Part shown: positions 1 to 5,421 of the stretch, in pieces | Position numbering within the stretch: position 1 is the stretch's first letter | Layout: every line of letters starts with the position of its first letter | Assembly (NCBI GenBank): GCA_015494385.1 | Contig: WGBJ01000232.1 | Coordinates: 1 to 5,489, forward strand | Reading direction: 5' to 3' | DNA from: Marinosulfonomonas sp. | GTDB lineage: Bacteria; Pseudomonadota; Alphaproteobacteria; Rhodobacterales; Rhodobacteraceae | Length of the DNA: 5,489 nt | Made by a program: the position numbers and the translations under genes | Notes under the pieces: model-generated | The model's database searches: none | Told to the model about the DNA's origin: nothing | Seen by the model: the letters and a program-made list of their open reading frames with translations, nothing else

Positions 1-37
1 ATTGATACCCATCTGAGTGACAGAAACGGCATTCCTG

Positions 38-2038
38 TTATTCAAACTCCATGATCACATCATCCACCGCCAGACTGTCGCCCGCCGCTGCATTGACTTT
101 GGTCACCACGGTTTTCTTTTCGGCACGAAGGATGTTTTCCATCTTCATTGCCTCGACCGTGCACAGCGCCTGCCCTTCCTGCACTTCGTCGCCTTCCTGC
201 ACCGCGACTGAAACGATCAGACCGGGCATCGGGCACAACAGCAGTTTCGAGGTATCAGGCGGCATCTTTTCCGGCATCAGACGGGCCAGTTCTGCCTGAC
301 GCGGGGTGCGCACGAATACCTTCATATCGGCCCCGCGCAGGCGCATGCGGAACCCGCCGGGGATTTTGCCAACCTTGATCACCACAAGCGTGCCGTCGAC
401 ATCCAGCCTGGCAAGGCTCTGGCCCGGCACCCAGTCGGACGATACACGGTGGCTTTTGCCATCCTTGAAGGTGACGGTCGCGCCCATCGGATCGGCGTCG
501 ATCACCACGGGGAATTCCTGCCCCTGTAACGAAACCACCCAGTCGGTGCCGACCTTACGTTCATGGTTATCCATCCGCCCCGACACCCGCGTGCGGCGGA
601 TTTCGGCAACGCGGTACATCGCGGCTGCCGACGCGGCAACGCGGCGCAGCATGTCCTCGGGCAATTCCACCCCGTCAAACCCGTCGGGGAATTCTTCCTC
701 GATAAAGGCGGTGGTCATGTTGCCGGAGGTGAATTTTTCATGGTCCATCACGGCAGACAGGAACGGCAGGTTGTGGCCAATGCCCTCAACCTCGAAACTG
801 TCCAGCGCCACGCGCATTTCCTCGATGGCGGCGCCGCGGTCAGGCGCCCATGTGCACAGTTTGGCGATCATCGGGTCGTAATACATCGAAATCTCGCCCC
901 CCTCGTAAACGCCGGTATCGTTGCGCACCACATGGGTGGCATCGGCCACCTCTTCGGGTGGGCGATAGCGGCTAAGGCGCCCGATTGACGGCAGGAAGTT
1001 GCGATAGGGATCTTCGGCATAGAGACGGCTTTCCACCGCCCAGCCGTTCAGTTTCACATCCTTCTGGCGCAGCGACAACTCTTCGCCATTGGCCACGCGG
1101 ATCATCTGTTCGACCAGATCAACGCCGGTGATCAGCTCGGTCACGGGGTGTTCCACCTGCAGGCGGGTGTTCATTTCAAGGAAATAGAAATTCCTGTCAC
1201 CATCGACGATGAATTCCACCGTGCCGGCACTGGTATAGCCAACCGCCTGCGCCAGTGCGACAGCCTGATTGCCCATCTTTTTGCGGGTCTTTTCGTCCAG
1301 AAACGGGCTGGGTGCTTCTTCGATCACTTTTTGATTGCGTCGCTGGATCGAACATTCGCGCTCGCCCAGATAGATCGCGTTTCCGTGAGCATCGGCCAGC
1401 ACCTGAATCTCGATGTGTCGCGGTTGCGTGATGAATTTCTCGATAAAAATGCGGTCATCGCCAAAGCTGCTGGCGGCCTCGTTCTTGGAACTCTGGAACC
1501 CCTCGCGGGCCTCCTCGTCATTCCAGGCAATCCGCATCCCCTTGCCGCCGCCGCCGGCAGAGGCCTTCAGCATAACCGGATAGCCAATCTCGCGGCTGAT
1601 CTTCACGGCCTCCTCGGCATCGGCAATCAAACCCATGTGACCCGGCACGGTGGCAACGCCTGCCTCTTTGGCGATTTTCTTGCTGGTGATCTTGTCACCC
1701 ATGCTTTCGATTGCGCCGACGGGGGGGCCGATGAATGCCACGCCTTCGCGCGCCAGGGCTTCGGCGAACAGCTTGTTTTCGCTCAGGAAACCATACCCGG
1801 GGTGCACGGCCTCGGCGCCGGTCTGGCGGATGGCATCCATCACCTTGTCAATCACGATGTAGGATTCATTGGCCGGTGGCGGGCCAATCAGCACCGCTTC
1901 GTCCGCCATTTTCACATGCAGCGCGTGCTTGTCCGCTTCGGAATAGATCGCGACTGTTTTGATCCCCATCTTCTGCGCCGATTTGATCACCCGACAGGCG
2001 ATTTCACCACGGTTTGCTATCAGTATCTTTTTGAACAT
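38..2038 (-). CDS. pccA: Propionyl-CoA carboxylase, biotin-carrying alpha subunit
   Basis: This cytoplasmic subunit carboxylates its own biotin with ATP and bicarbonate; PccB then transfers the carboxyl group to propionyl-CoA, giving (S)-methylmalonyl-CoA. The 666 residues are complete. The biotin carboxylase part (about 1-450) opens with KKILIANRGEIACRV and carries the ATP-grasp residues at the Escherichia coli AccC positions: K116, K158, the glycine loop G162-G165, H208, K237, E275, E288, N290, R292 (EMNTRLQVEHPVTE, 288-301) and R338. A linker/BT-type region (about 500-600) precedes the biotinyl domain (602-666) with CPMPG and EAMKMEN; K632, 35 residues from the C-terminus, is the biotin site. 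The ATG at 2038 starts exactly at the family N-terminus, and GGGGAAGG at 2054-2047 is an 8-nt-spaced ribosome site. The BT region favours propionyl-CoA over acetyl-CoA or methylcrotonyl-CoA carboxylase, as does the pccB end at the right edge. It is separated from pccB by a plus-strand porin, so it probably has its own promoter. Confidence 0.97.
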   Translation of the reverse strand: MFKKILIANRGEIACRVIKSAQKMGIKTVAIYSEADKHALHVKMADEAVLIGPPPANESYIVIDKVMDAIRQTGAEAVHPGYGFLSENKLFAEALAREGVAFIGPPVGAIESMGDKITSKKIAKEAGVATVPGHMGLIADAEEAVKISREIGYPVMLKASAGGGGKGMRIAWNDEEAREGFQSSKNEAASSFGDDRIFIEKFITQPRHIEIQVLADAHGNAIYLGERECSIQRRNQKVIEEAPSPFLDEKTRKKMGNQAVALAQAVGYTSAGTVEFIVDGDRNFYFLEMNTRLQVEHPVTELITGVDLVEQMIRVANGEELSLRQKDVKLNGWAVESRLYAEDPYRNFLPSIGRLSRYRPPEEVADATHVVRNDTGVYEGGEISMYYDPMIAKLCTWAPDRGAAIEEMRVALDSFEVEGIGHNLPFLSAVMDHEKFTSGNMTTAFIEEEFPDGFDGVELPEDMLRRVAASAAAMYRVAEIRRTRVSGRMDNHERKVGTDWVVSLQGQEFPVVIDADPMGATVTFKDGKSHRVSSDWVPGQSLARLDVDGTLVVIKVGKIPGGFRMRLRGADMKVFVRTPRQAELARLMPEKMPPDTSKLLLCPMPGLIVSVAVQEGDEVQEGQALCTVEAMKMENILRAEKKTVVTKVNAAAGDSLAVDDVIMEFE

Positions 2039-2158
2039 CTAACAGGCCTTCCCCAATTCAATTCGTGCCAGACCGGCACCTGTCGTTCCTGACCCGGCAC
2101 ACGCCCCTCGCGCGCGCCAAATCGCATTTTTTCCATTCACAGTCCAAACACGAAACGC

Positions 2159-2177
2159 GGATTTTCCGTGAAAATCC
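2159..2177. repeat. Inverted repeat, 7-bp arms, pccA/porin spacer
   Basis: GGATTTT (2159-2165) and AAAATCC (2171-2177) are perfect inverted arms around the loop CCGTG. The repeat ends three bases before the larger palindrome at 2180-2203. It could be an operator half of a pair, a cruciform/hairpin, or a copy of a dispersed intergenic repeat; sequence alone does not decide. Confidence 0.6.
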
Positions 2178-2179
2178 AA

Positions 2180-2203
2180 TCCGGAATTCGTGCGAATTCC
2201 GGA
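2180..2203. repeat. Perfect 11-bp-arm palindrome, pccA/porin spacer
   Basis: The arms TCCGGAATTCG (2180-2190) and CGAATTCCGGA (2193-2203) are exact reverse complements separated by two bases (TG). Eleven perfect base pairs with a 2-base centre resembles a dimeric regulator site more than an RNA hairpin, because a 2-nt loop would open at least one pair. There is no T tract on either side, so it is not an intrinsic terminator. It lies 90 bp upstream of the porin start and 142 bp upstream of pccA, suitable for controlling either gene. A dispersed repeat family is the main alternative. Confidence 0.65.
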
Positions 2204-2252
2204 CCCCTTCGTGACAACCGGTGATCGAGTAACTCTGTCAAACTCCCTACAT

Positions 2253-2275
2253 GGGGGCGCCAATTCCGGCCCCCC
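2253..2275 (+). promoter_or_regulatory. GC-rich leader hairpin just upstream of the porin ribosome site
   Basis: GGGGG (2253-2257) pairs with CCCCC (2271-2275), and GCC (2259-2261) with GGC (2268-2270), leaving one bulged C and the loop AATTCC. It lies six bases before the porin Shine-Dalgarno AGGAG (2282-2286), which is seven bases from the ATG. In an mRNA this would be a stable 5' leader stem that could protect the transcript or modulate initiation. There is no T run after it. A regulatory role is inference. Confidence 0.4.
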
Positions 2276-2293
2276 GGATACAGGAGTAAAACG

Positions 2294-3517
2294 ATGAAGA
2301 TTTTTCCGCTTCATAAAACCGCTATCGCAGCGCTGCTGGCGACGACGGCTGCCATGCCCGCGCTCGCCGAAACGGCGGCCGAACTGAAACAAAGGATCGA
2401 GACGCTTGAAAAACGCATCGACAGTCTGGAAGGCGAAGGCCGGTTGAAATTCGCCAATGGCACAGTTGTCGAAATCGGCGGTTACATCAAAACCGACTTT
2501 ATCTATGACTTTGACGAAGCCCTTGGTGATGCGTTCAACGTCGATGGCATTTCGATTACCGCCGCCGACGACAACGCCCGTTTCCGTGCCCATACCCGCC
2601 AATCGCGGCTGTTTTTCAAAACCACAACCCAAACCAACAGCGGCCCGCTGAAAACCCATCTGGAATTCGATTTCTTTGGCAGCGGCGGCAACGAGGTGTT
2701 CTCGAATTCCTACAGCCCGCGCCTTCGCCATGCCTATGGCAGCTGGAACGGCTGGACCGTCGGGCAAACCTGGTCGAACTTCATGCCGATCGAAAGCTAC
2801 CCCACGACGGTTGATTTCAACGGCCCTGCGGGTATTCCCTTTGTCCGTCAGGCACAGATCCGGTATACCTTTCCGGTCTCGGGCAATGTCATGATTTCCG
2901 CCTCTTTGGAGAATTCCGAATTCAGCGGACGTGATGCGGCCGGAACAATATCGGAAAGCACCACGTCGGGTATCCGCGCGGGGATTGACCAAGCACCGGA
3001 TTTCACGCTGGCCGCAACGTGGAAAGGCGAAAAGGCGCTGGTGAAACTGGCCGGGGTCTTGCGTAAATTCGACTCGCCCACCTCGAATGACACGGCGACG
3101 GGCTGGGGCGTGAACCTGTCGGGCAATGCGTCCCTGTGGGAAGGCGGCACTCTTTATGGCTCGCTGACCTATGGTGACGGGATCGGGCGCTACCTGATCA
3201 ACGGCTTTGCCCAGGATGCCTTTGTCGATGCGGCGGGAAATCTGCAAACCATCGAGGCAATCGGCGCGACCTTTGGCGTGTCCCAGGCCTTTAGCCCGAA
3301 ACTGACGGGCGGGCTGACTTTGGGGTATTATGAAGTCAACGACACCTTCGCCCCGACCGATACCGACAATGTGTCCACCGCCCACCTTAGCCTGTTCTAC
3401 AAACCGACCGAACGTATGACGGTCGGCGCGGAACTGGTCTATGGGCGCCGTGAAATTGCAAACGGATCTTCGGACGATGCCTCGCGGCTGCAAACTTCGG
3501 TGCAGTTCAGCTTCTGA
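2294..3517 (+). CDS. DcaP-like outer-membrane porin
   Basis: A 407-residue protein that should form a trimeric beta-barrel channel in the outer membrane. A Sec signal peptide (1-25; lysine near the N-terminus, hydrophobic core, ALA before E26) is followed by a short coiled coil (about 26-45: AELKQRIETLEKRIDSLEG). The body has alternating aromatic strands such as GGYIKTDFIYDFD, RQSRLFFKTTTQT, HLEFDFFG and LRHAYGSWNGWTVGQTWSNF, ending in the outer-membrane terminal pattern VQFSF. The coiled-coil start plus these strand motifs fit the DcaP family, whose studied members pass dicarboxylates and other small anions; the substrate here is unknown. AGGAG at 2282-2286, seven bases before the ATG, supports the start. 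It is alone on the plus strand, inserted between pccB and pccA, with its own terminator. A general alphaproteobacterial porin of another family is less likely. Confidence 0.88.
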   Translation: MKIFPLHKTAIAALLATTAAMPALAETAAELKQRIETLEKRIDSLEGEGRLKFANGTVVEIGGYIKTDFIYDFDEALGDAFNVDGISITAADDNARFRAHTRQSRLFFKTTTQTNSGPLKTHLEFDFFGSGGNEVFSNSYSPRLRHAYGSWNGWTVGQTWSNFMPIESYPTTVDFNGPAGIPFVRQAQIRYTFPVSGNVMISASLENSEFSGRDAAGTISESTTSGIRAGIDQAPDFTLAATWKGEKALVKLAGVLRKFDSPTSNDTATGWGVNLSGNASLWEGGTLYGSLTYGDGIGRYLINGFAQDAFVDAAGNLQTIEAIGATFGVSQAFSPKLTGGLTLGYYEVNDTFAPTDTDNVSTAHLSLFYKPTERMTVGAELVYGRREIANGSSDDASRLQTSVQFSF

Positions 3518-3526
3518 ACCTGCCCG

Positions 3527-3566
3527 GCAAAAGGCGGGCCACGGTGCACGTCCCGCCTTTTGCTTT
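3527..3566 (+). terminator. Intrinsic terminator of the porin
   Basis: GCAAAAGGCGGG (3527-3538) and CCCGCCTTTTGC (3552-3563) form a perfect 12-bp stem with a 13-base loop, followed by TTT. It begins nine bases after the porin stop. The T-rich end (TTTTGCTTT) fits plus-strand termination. Confidence 0.85.
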
Positions 3567-3580
3567 AAGAACCCACCCAC

Positions 3581-3614
3581 AAAAAACCACTGCGAGGGCG
3601 CCCCCGCAGTGGTT
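3581..3614 (-). terminator. Intrinsic terminator of the glycine-zipper lipoprotein gene
   Basis: AACCACTGCG (3585-3594) pairs with CGCAGTGGTT (3605-3614) over ten perfect base pairs, with a GC-rich inner loop. Read on the minus strand, the stem is followed by a run of six T (complement of 3581-3586), the hallmark of an intrinsic terminator for the gene at 3666-3866. With the porin terminator 15-20 bases away, it makes a clean convergent gene end. A smaller stem (CGGGT/ACCCG, 3635-3649) lies between it and the gene. Confidence 0.85.
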
Positions 3615-3665
3615 GTTTCATGAGTGGTCATAAACGGGTACGTGACCCGGTAACTGTTCGTTGTC

Positions 3666-3866
3666 TTAGTTGCACACCCCTGCATCGTCACAAAGCGCAC
3701 CAGCGCCTGCACCAATAACGGCACCGGTAAGCACATTCCCGTTTGTGACATCGGCAATAACCGCACCGGCTGCTGCACCGGCAGCGGCACGTTCGACGTC
3801 ATTGTCCAGACATCCGGCAAGTGGCGTGGCAAGGATTGCCACAAAGACAAGGTGTTTGATCTGCAT
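3666..3866 (-). CDS. Small glycine-zipper lipoprotein
   Basis: A 66-residue protein. A short lipoprotein signal (1-18) ends in the lipobox LAGC with lipidated Cys19. The mature part is an Ala/Gly repeat (about 27-58: AAAGAAAGAV ... TGAVIGAGAGAL), as in glycine-zipper envelope proteins of the OsmB/YmgG kind, and it should insert in or pack against a membrane. The tail CDDAGVCN has Cys59 and Cys65, which could form a periplasmic disulfide. GGAGG at 3880-3876, nine bases before the ATG, supports the start. It has a promoter candidate (3904-3932) and its own terminator, so it looks monocistronic. Members of this type are often stress-induced or poorly characterised; no specific function can be given. 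No obvious tie to propionate metabolism. Confidence 0.85.
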   Translation of the reverse strand: MQIKHLVFVAILATPLAGCLDNDVERAAAGAAAGAVIADVTNGNVLTGAVIGAGAGALCDDAGVCN

Positions 3867-3903
3867 TTTATTCTGCCTCCAACATTCATTGTTATTGGGG
3901 CTG

Positions 3904-3932
3904 ATTCTAACATGTCGGGATTCACTTGAGAA
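3904..3932 (-). promoter_or_regulatory. Candidate sigma70-type promoter of the glycine-zipper lipoprotein
   Basis: On the minus strand TTCTCA (3932-3927) and TAGAAT (3909-3904) are separated by 17 bases, matching the -35 and -10 consensus at 4 and 5 of 6 positions. Transcription would start near 3897, giving a leader of about 30 bases that contains the GGAGG site at 3880-3876. The -35 box lies inside the inverted repeat at 3917-3936. Confidence 0.4.
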
Positions 3933-3936
3933 TCCC
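3917..3936. repeat. Inverted repeat overlapping the lipoprotein promoter
   Basis: GGGATTC (3917-3923) and GAATCCC (3930-3936) are perfect 7-bp arms around the 6-base loop ACTTGA. The repeat covers the candidate -35 box and part of the spacer of the promoter for the gene at 3666-3866, a position typical of a repressor operator. No T run follows on either strand, so it is not a standard terminator. Confidence 0.5.
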
Positions 3937-4019
3937 CCAAATCAGGGGCGTGATTTTCGGCTGTTTTCAGCCCATCCAGAACCGAATTCCGCCGATTCCC
4001 GCCCCCCCGGGCTGCGTAT

Positions 4020-4056
4020 AAAAAAAGCGGCCCGGCCCAAAGGGGACCGGACCGCT
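4020..4056 (-). terminator. Strong minus-strand intrinsic terminator
   Basis: The arms 4026-4038 and 4044-4056 form a 13-bp stem. On the plus strand it has two C/A mismatches (4031/4051 and 4036/4046), but in minus-strand RNA these become G-U pairs, so the stem is uninterrupted. Read on the minus strand it is followed by seven T (complement of 4020-4026). It ends either the transcript of the 121-residue gene or a separate small RNA (4057-4170). Confidence 0.88.
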
Positions 4057-4170
4057 CAGAAGGGGAAGGGTAACGGTTTTGACTAGTACAAGCAGGCATC
4101 TTGCTGGAGGCGCCTGCCATGTGATTCACAGTGCCCGAAACAATCGACACAGCATAGCCCTTACCCGCAA
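4020..4170 (-). ncRNA. Candidate structured small RNA or structured 3' UTR
   Basis: This stretch lies after the 121-residue gene and ends in the strong terminator. Minus-strand RNA can fold compactly: an outer stem GGGUAA (4166-4161) with UUACCC (4073-4068); a second stem GGCUAUGC (4159-4152) with GUACUAGUC (4089-4081), one bulged C; and inside it hairpins at 4150-4131 (GUGUC/GGCAC), 4130-4120 (UGUG/CACA) and 4117-4092 (GCAGGC/GCCUGC). The gene stop at 4228 is 61 bases before the outer stem. I found no convincing promoter, so it could be a processed or read-through 3' UTR rather than an independent RNA. It does not match SRP RNA; I could not match it to 6S RNA or another known family. The 5' end is a guess. 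Confidence 0.35.
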
Positions 4171-4227
4171 AAGGTGAATTTTGGGCCATTTTCTGCTGGA
4201 TTCGATATGTCGCAAGCAATATCACGC

Positions 4228-4593
4228 CTATTCGCCCCCGCACTCATCCGGGTCGAATGCATCCGGAAAAGAGGCGCGCGCGCGGCGCTCGTCTATCTTT
4301 AATAATGCCTCGTAACTTTCAGAATCAAACGGGTCTTCGGCGGGAATCACTTCGCGGCCAAACAGCCACGACAAACGCCCCGCATCCAGATTGCCGCGCT
4401 CGAACGGCTGATCGCCAAACTGGAACCACAACGCCATCATAAAGGCTGTGTCAGCCTTGCGGTCAGCCGGACGTCGATCGGCAAATCGCTCGCGTGCGAT
4501 CAAAGGGGTCGCGCCCTTTTTGTTCGGTCTACGAATTGTAAATTGGAAATCTGTTCCCGGCAGTCTGCCCGGGAAACCGCGATGCTTCAACAC
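4228..4593 (-). CDS. Hypothetical protein, 121 residues, unrecognised
   Basis: I do not recognise a family. The protein has no signal peptide or membrane segment and should be cytoplasmic. The first 50 residues are basic (many Arg/Lys: TIRRPNKKG, RERFADRRPADRK); a middle segment (about 53-80, MALWFQFGDQPFERGNLDAGRLSWLFG) is the most protein-like; the C-terminal 40 residues are acidic and end in DPDECGGE. The start is GTG at 4593 because AGGAGG (4605-4600) stands six bases before it; the next codon TTG is an alternative start. A later methionine pair at residues 52-53 lacks this support. It follows the 41-residue lipoprotein gene by 81 bases, separated by a hairpin, and is followed by the structured stretch and terminator. 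Codon use is mixed (some AGA, ATA, TTA), unlike the cleaner pccA. Could be a lineage-specific gene or partly decayed. Confidence 0.6.
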   Translation of the reverse strand: MLKHRGFPGRLPGTDFQFTIRRPNKKGATPLIARERFADRRPADRKADTAFMMALWFQFGDQPFERGNLDAGRLSWLFGREVIPAEDPFDSESYEALLKIDERRARASFPDAFDPDECGGE

Positions 4594-4641
4594 AATTCCC
4601 CTCCTGTTATCAAAGGGTTGCGTGAATTCTCGAGGTGGTAT

Positions 4642-4665
4642 GGAGCGGGCCTGAAAGCCCGCTCC
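4642..4665 (-). terminator. Hairpin after the 41-residue lipoprotein gene (no T tract)
   Basis: GGAGCGGGC (4642-4650) and GCCCGCTCC (4657-4665) form a perfect 9-bp stem with a 6-base loop, starting nine bases after the lipoprotein stop. No T run follows on the minus strand (ATACCACC), so it may be an inefficient terminator or an mRNA 3'-end protecting stem that lets some transcription continue into the 121-residue gene. Confidence 0.55.
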
Positions 4666-4674
4666 GGTACTGAA

Positions 4675-4800
4675 TTAGTACTTAGTTGTGGGCTGCTCTT
4701 CAACCACAGGCTCCATAACCACCACTTCTTCTTGCTGTGCGCAAGCTGCGATAGTCGAGAAAAGAACCAGGGCCAGTACTGCTTTGAAACCGTTCGACAT
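4675..4800 (-). CDS. Very small lipoprotein, 41 residues
   Basis: The frame encodes 41 residues: MSNGFKAVLALVLF at the N-terminus, a hydrophobic signal of about 19 residues, the lipobox IAAC with lipidated Cys20, and a 22-residue mature tail that is acidic and Val/Glu/Pro-rich (QQEEVVVMEPVVEEQP), ending in TTKY. AGGAGA (4811-4806) lies five bases before the ATG, an excellent ribosome site. A promoter candidate (4837-4865) and a hairpin after the stop frame it as a real gene. Tiny entericidin-sized lipoproteins of this build are common and usually missed by gene finders; the acidic tail is unlike entericidin. Function unknown. The overlapping longer frame on the same strand (4587-5030) lacks these signals and is rejected. 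Confidence 0.82.
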   Translation of the reverse strand: MSNGFKAVLALVLFSTIAACAQQEEVVVMEPVVEEQPTTKY

Positions 4801-5014
4801 ATTTGTCTCCTATTGTGTGAATTGGCAGAAACGCAGCTAATAAGCCACGCAATTACCACAGTCGAGTTTTTGGCTACTTGGTTGTAACCTTCCGTGACGA
4901 TAGCGGATAAATTAAAAGAAAAACACCTTTGCATTGCAGTTCGGCGATTTTGTGACTCGATTGCATCATAATATCTCCTGCGGCGTGGCATTTCCGCTAC
5001 ATATAGTGGCATCT
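4801..5014. other. AT-richer spacer between the DUF6497-like gene and the 41-residue lipoprotein gene
   Basis: This 214-bp gap is visibly richer in A and T than the flanking genes. It holds the promoter candidate at 4837-4865 and, on the minus strand, a possible 31-codon frame (4969-4874) preceded by AGGAGA at 4979-4974, four bases before two ATG codons. That frame shows no signal peptide, domain or known motif, so I do not call it as a gene. No terminator with a T run was seen after the DUF6497-like stop. Confidence 0.4.
4837..4865 (-). promoter_or_regulatory. Candidate promoter of the 41-residue lipoprotein
   Basis: On the minus strand TCGACT (4865-4860) and TATTAG (4842-4837) are 17 bases apart, each matching the sigma70 consensus at 4 of 6 positions. 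Transcription would begin near 4830, about 30 bases before the ATG, with the AGGAGA site in the leader. Modest matches, but position and spacing fit. Confidence 0.35.
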
Positions 5015-5413
5015 TCAAAATCCCTCCCATATGCAGTTATTCCCTTGCGGGGTGTAAGAATCGAAAAACTGGGTTGCATCAGGGTCTGTTTTTCCGAAAT
5101 CCACAGGGCGATCCGACAGGGTAATGACAATTCTGGCAACAGGCCGCTCTTGCTTTGCCAGCGCGGGCAGGGCCGAATGCTCGCACAGGTAGCGCAAATC
5201 GCCTTCGGCCTGCTCGAAACCAATGCTGCCGCCGTCGCGGGCGATTTCCGGTGCAATATACCGGAAACGATAGGTATTCTCGTCCCCCTCGGCCTCCCAG
5301 ATCACGTCCTGAAAGGTGATCGGCTGACCTGACGGCACATCGATTGCGCCGGCCAGCAAAGGGCCAGCGGCGGCCATAACAATGGCGACAAACAATGGGC
5401 GGCAGGCACGCAT
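5015..5413 (-). CDS. Exported DUF6497-like protein downstream of pccB
   Basis: A 132-residue protein. A Sec signal (about 1-23: RACRPLFVAIVMAAAGPLLAGA) precedes a mature domain beginning IDVPSGQP. The motifs ITFQDVIW, RFRYIAPEIARDGG, RYLCEHSALP, RIVITLSDRPVDFG, ATQFF and the C-terminal CIWEGF match what I recall of DUF6497, a Rhodobacteraceae family of unknown function often found at the propionyl-CoA carboxylase locus. Two cysteines in the mature part (RYLCEH and NNCIW) could form a disulfide in the periplasm. The ATG at 5413 is eight bases after the pccB stop, and its GAGG ribosome site (5423-5420) overlaps that stop codon, so the genes are almost surely cotranscribed and translationally coupled. 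Family assignment is from memory; role unknown. Confidence 0.85.
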   Translation of the reverse strand: MRACRPLFVAIVMAAAGPLLAGAIDVPSGQPITFQDVIWEAEGDENTYRFRYIAPEIARDGGSIGFEQAEGDLRYLCEHSALPALAKQERPVARIVITLSDRPVDFGKTDPDATQFFDSYTPQGNNCIWEGF

Positions 5414-5421
5414 CCGTTACC

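Larger units (their letters stand above)
2039..2293. promoter_or_regulatory. Divergent intergenic region between pccA and the porin
   Basis: These 255 bp separate two divergent genes and must hold the porin promoter and probably that of pccA. No convincing pair of -35/-10 boxes is visible for either direction. On the minus strand there is a consensus TTGACA hexamer at 2241-2236, but the sequence 17 nt downstream is a poor -10 (GTTGTC). On the plus strand GTGACA at 2211-2216 is the nearest -35-like match, also without a good -10. The spacer holds two adjacent inverted repeats (2159-2177 and 2180-2203) and a GC-rich hairpin just before the porin ribosome site, all listed separately. The long minus-strand reading frame crossing it is a chance frame. 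Confidence 0.5.

Noticed and set aside
1..37. A possible ATG on the minus strand at 12-10 as start of a gene downstream of pccA
   Set aside because: Only four codons are in view and there is no clear ribosome site, so it cannot be supported. A methylmalonyl-CoA mutase gene downstream would be common at such loci but is not visible here.
1148..2092. A 314-codon plus-strand open frame
   Set aside because: It is antisense to the highly conserved biotin carboxylase domain of pccA, is rich in His and Leu as typical of shadow frames, and lacks a ribosome site.
2180..2203. The perfect palindrome as an intrinsic terminator
   Set aside because: No T run follows on either strand and the 2-base centre is too short for a normal loop.
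4057..4170. 6S RNA or SRP RNA identity for the structured stretch
   Set aside because: It lacks the SRP GGAAGCAGCC-type apical motif and I could not recognise the 6S long-rod central bubble. Left as an unassigned candidate.
2039..4243. A 734-codon minus-strand open frame spanning the porin and the small lipoprotein region
   Set aside because: It runs antisense to a clear porin, through two minus-strand terminators and over the lipoprotein gene in another frame, with low-complexity, non-domain sequence and no ribosome site. It is a chance frame of GC-rich DNA.
4587..5030. A 147-codon minus-strand open frame
   Set aside because: It overlaps the 41-residue lipoprotein in a different frame, crosses its promoter and terminal hairpin, and reads as random sequence; the lipoprotein has far better start and signal evidence.
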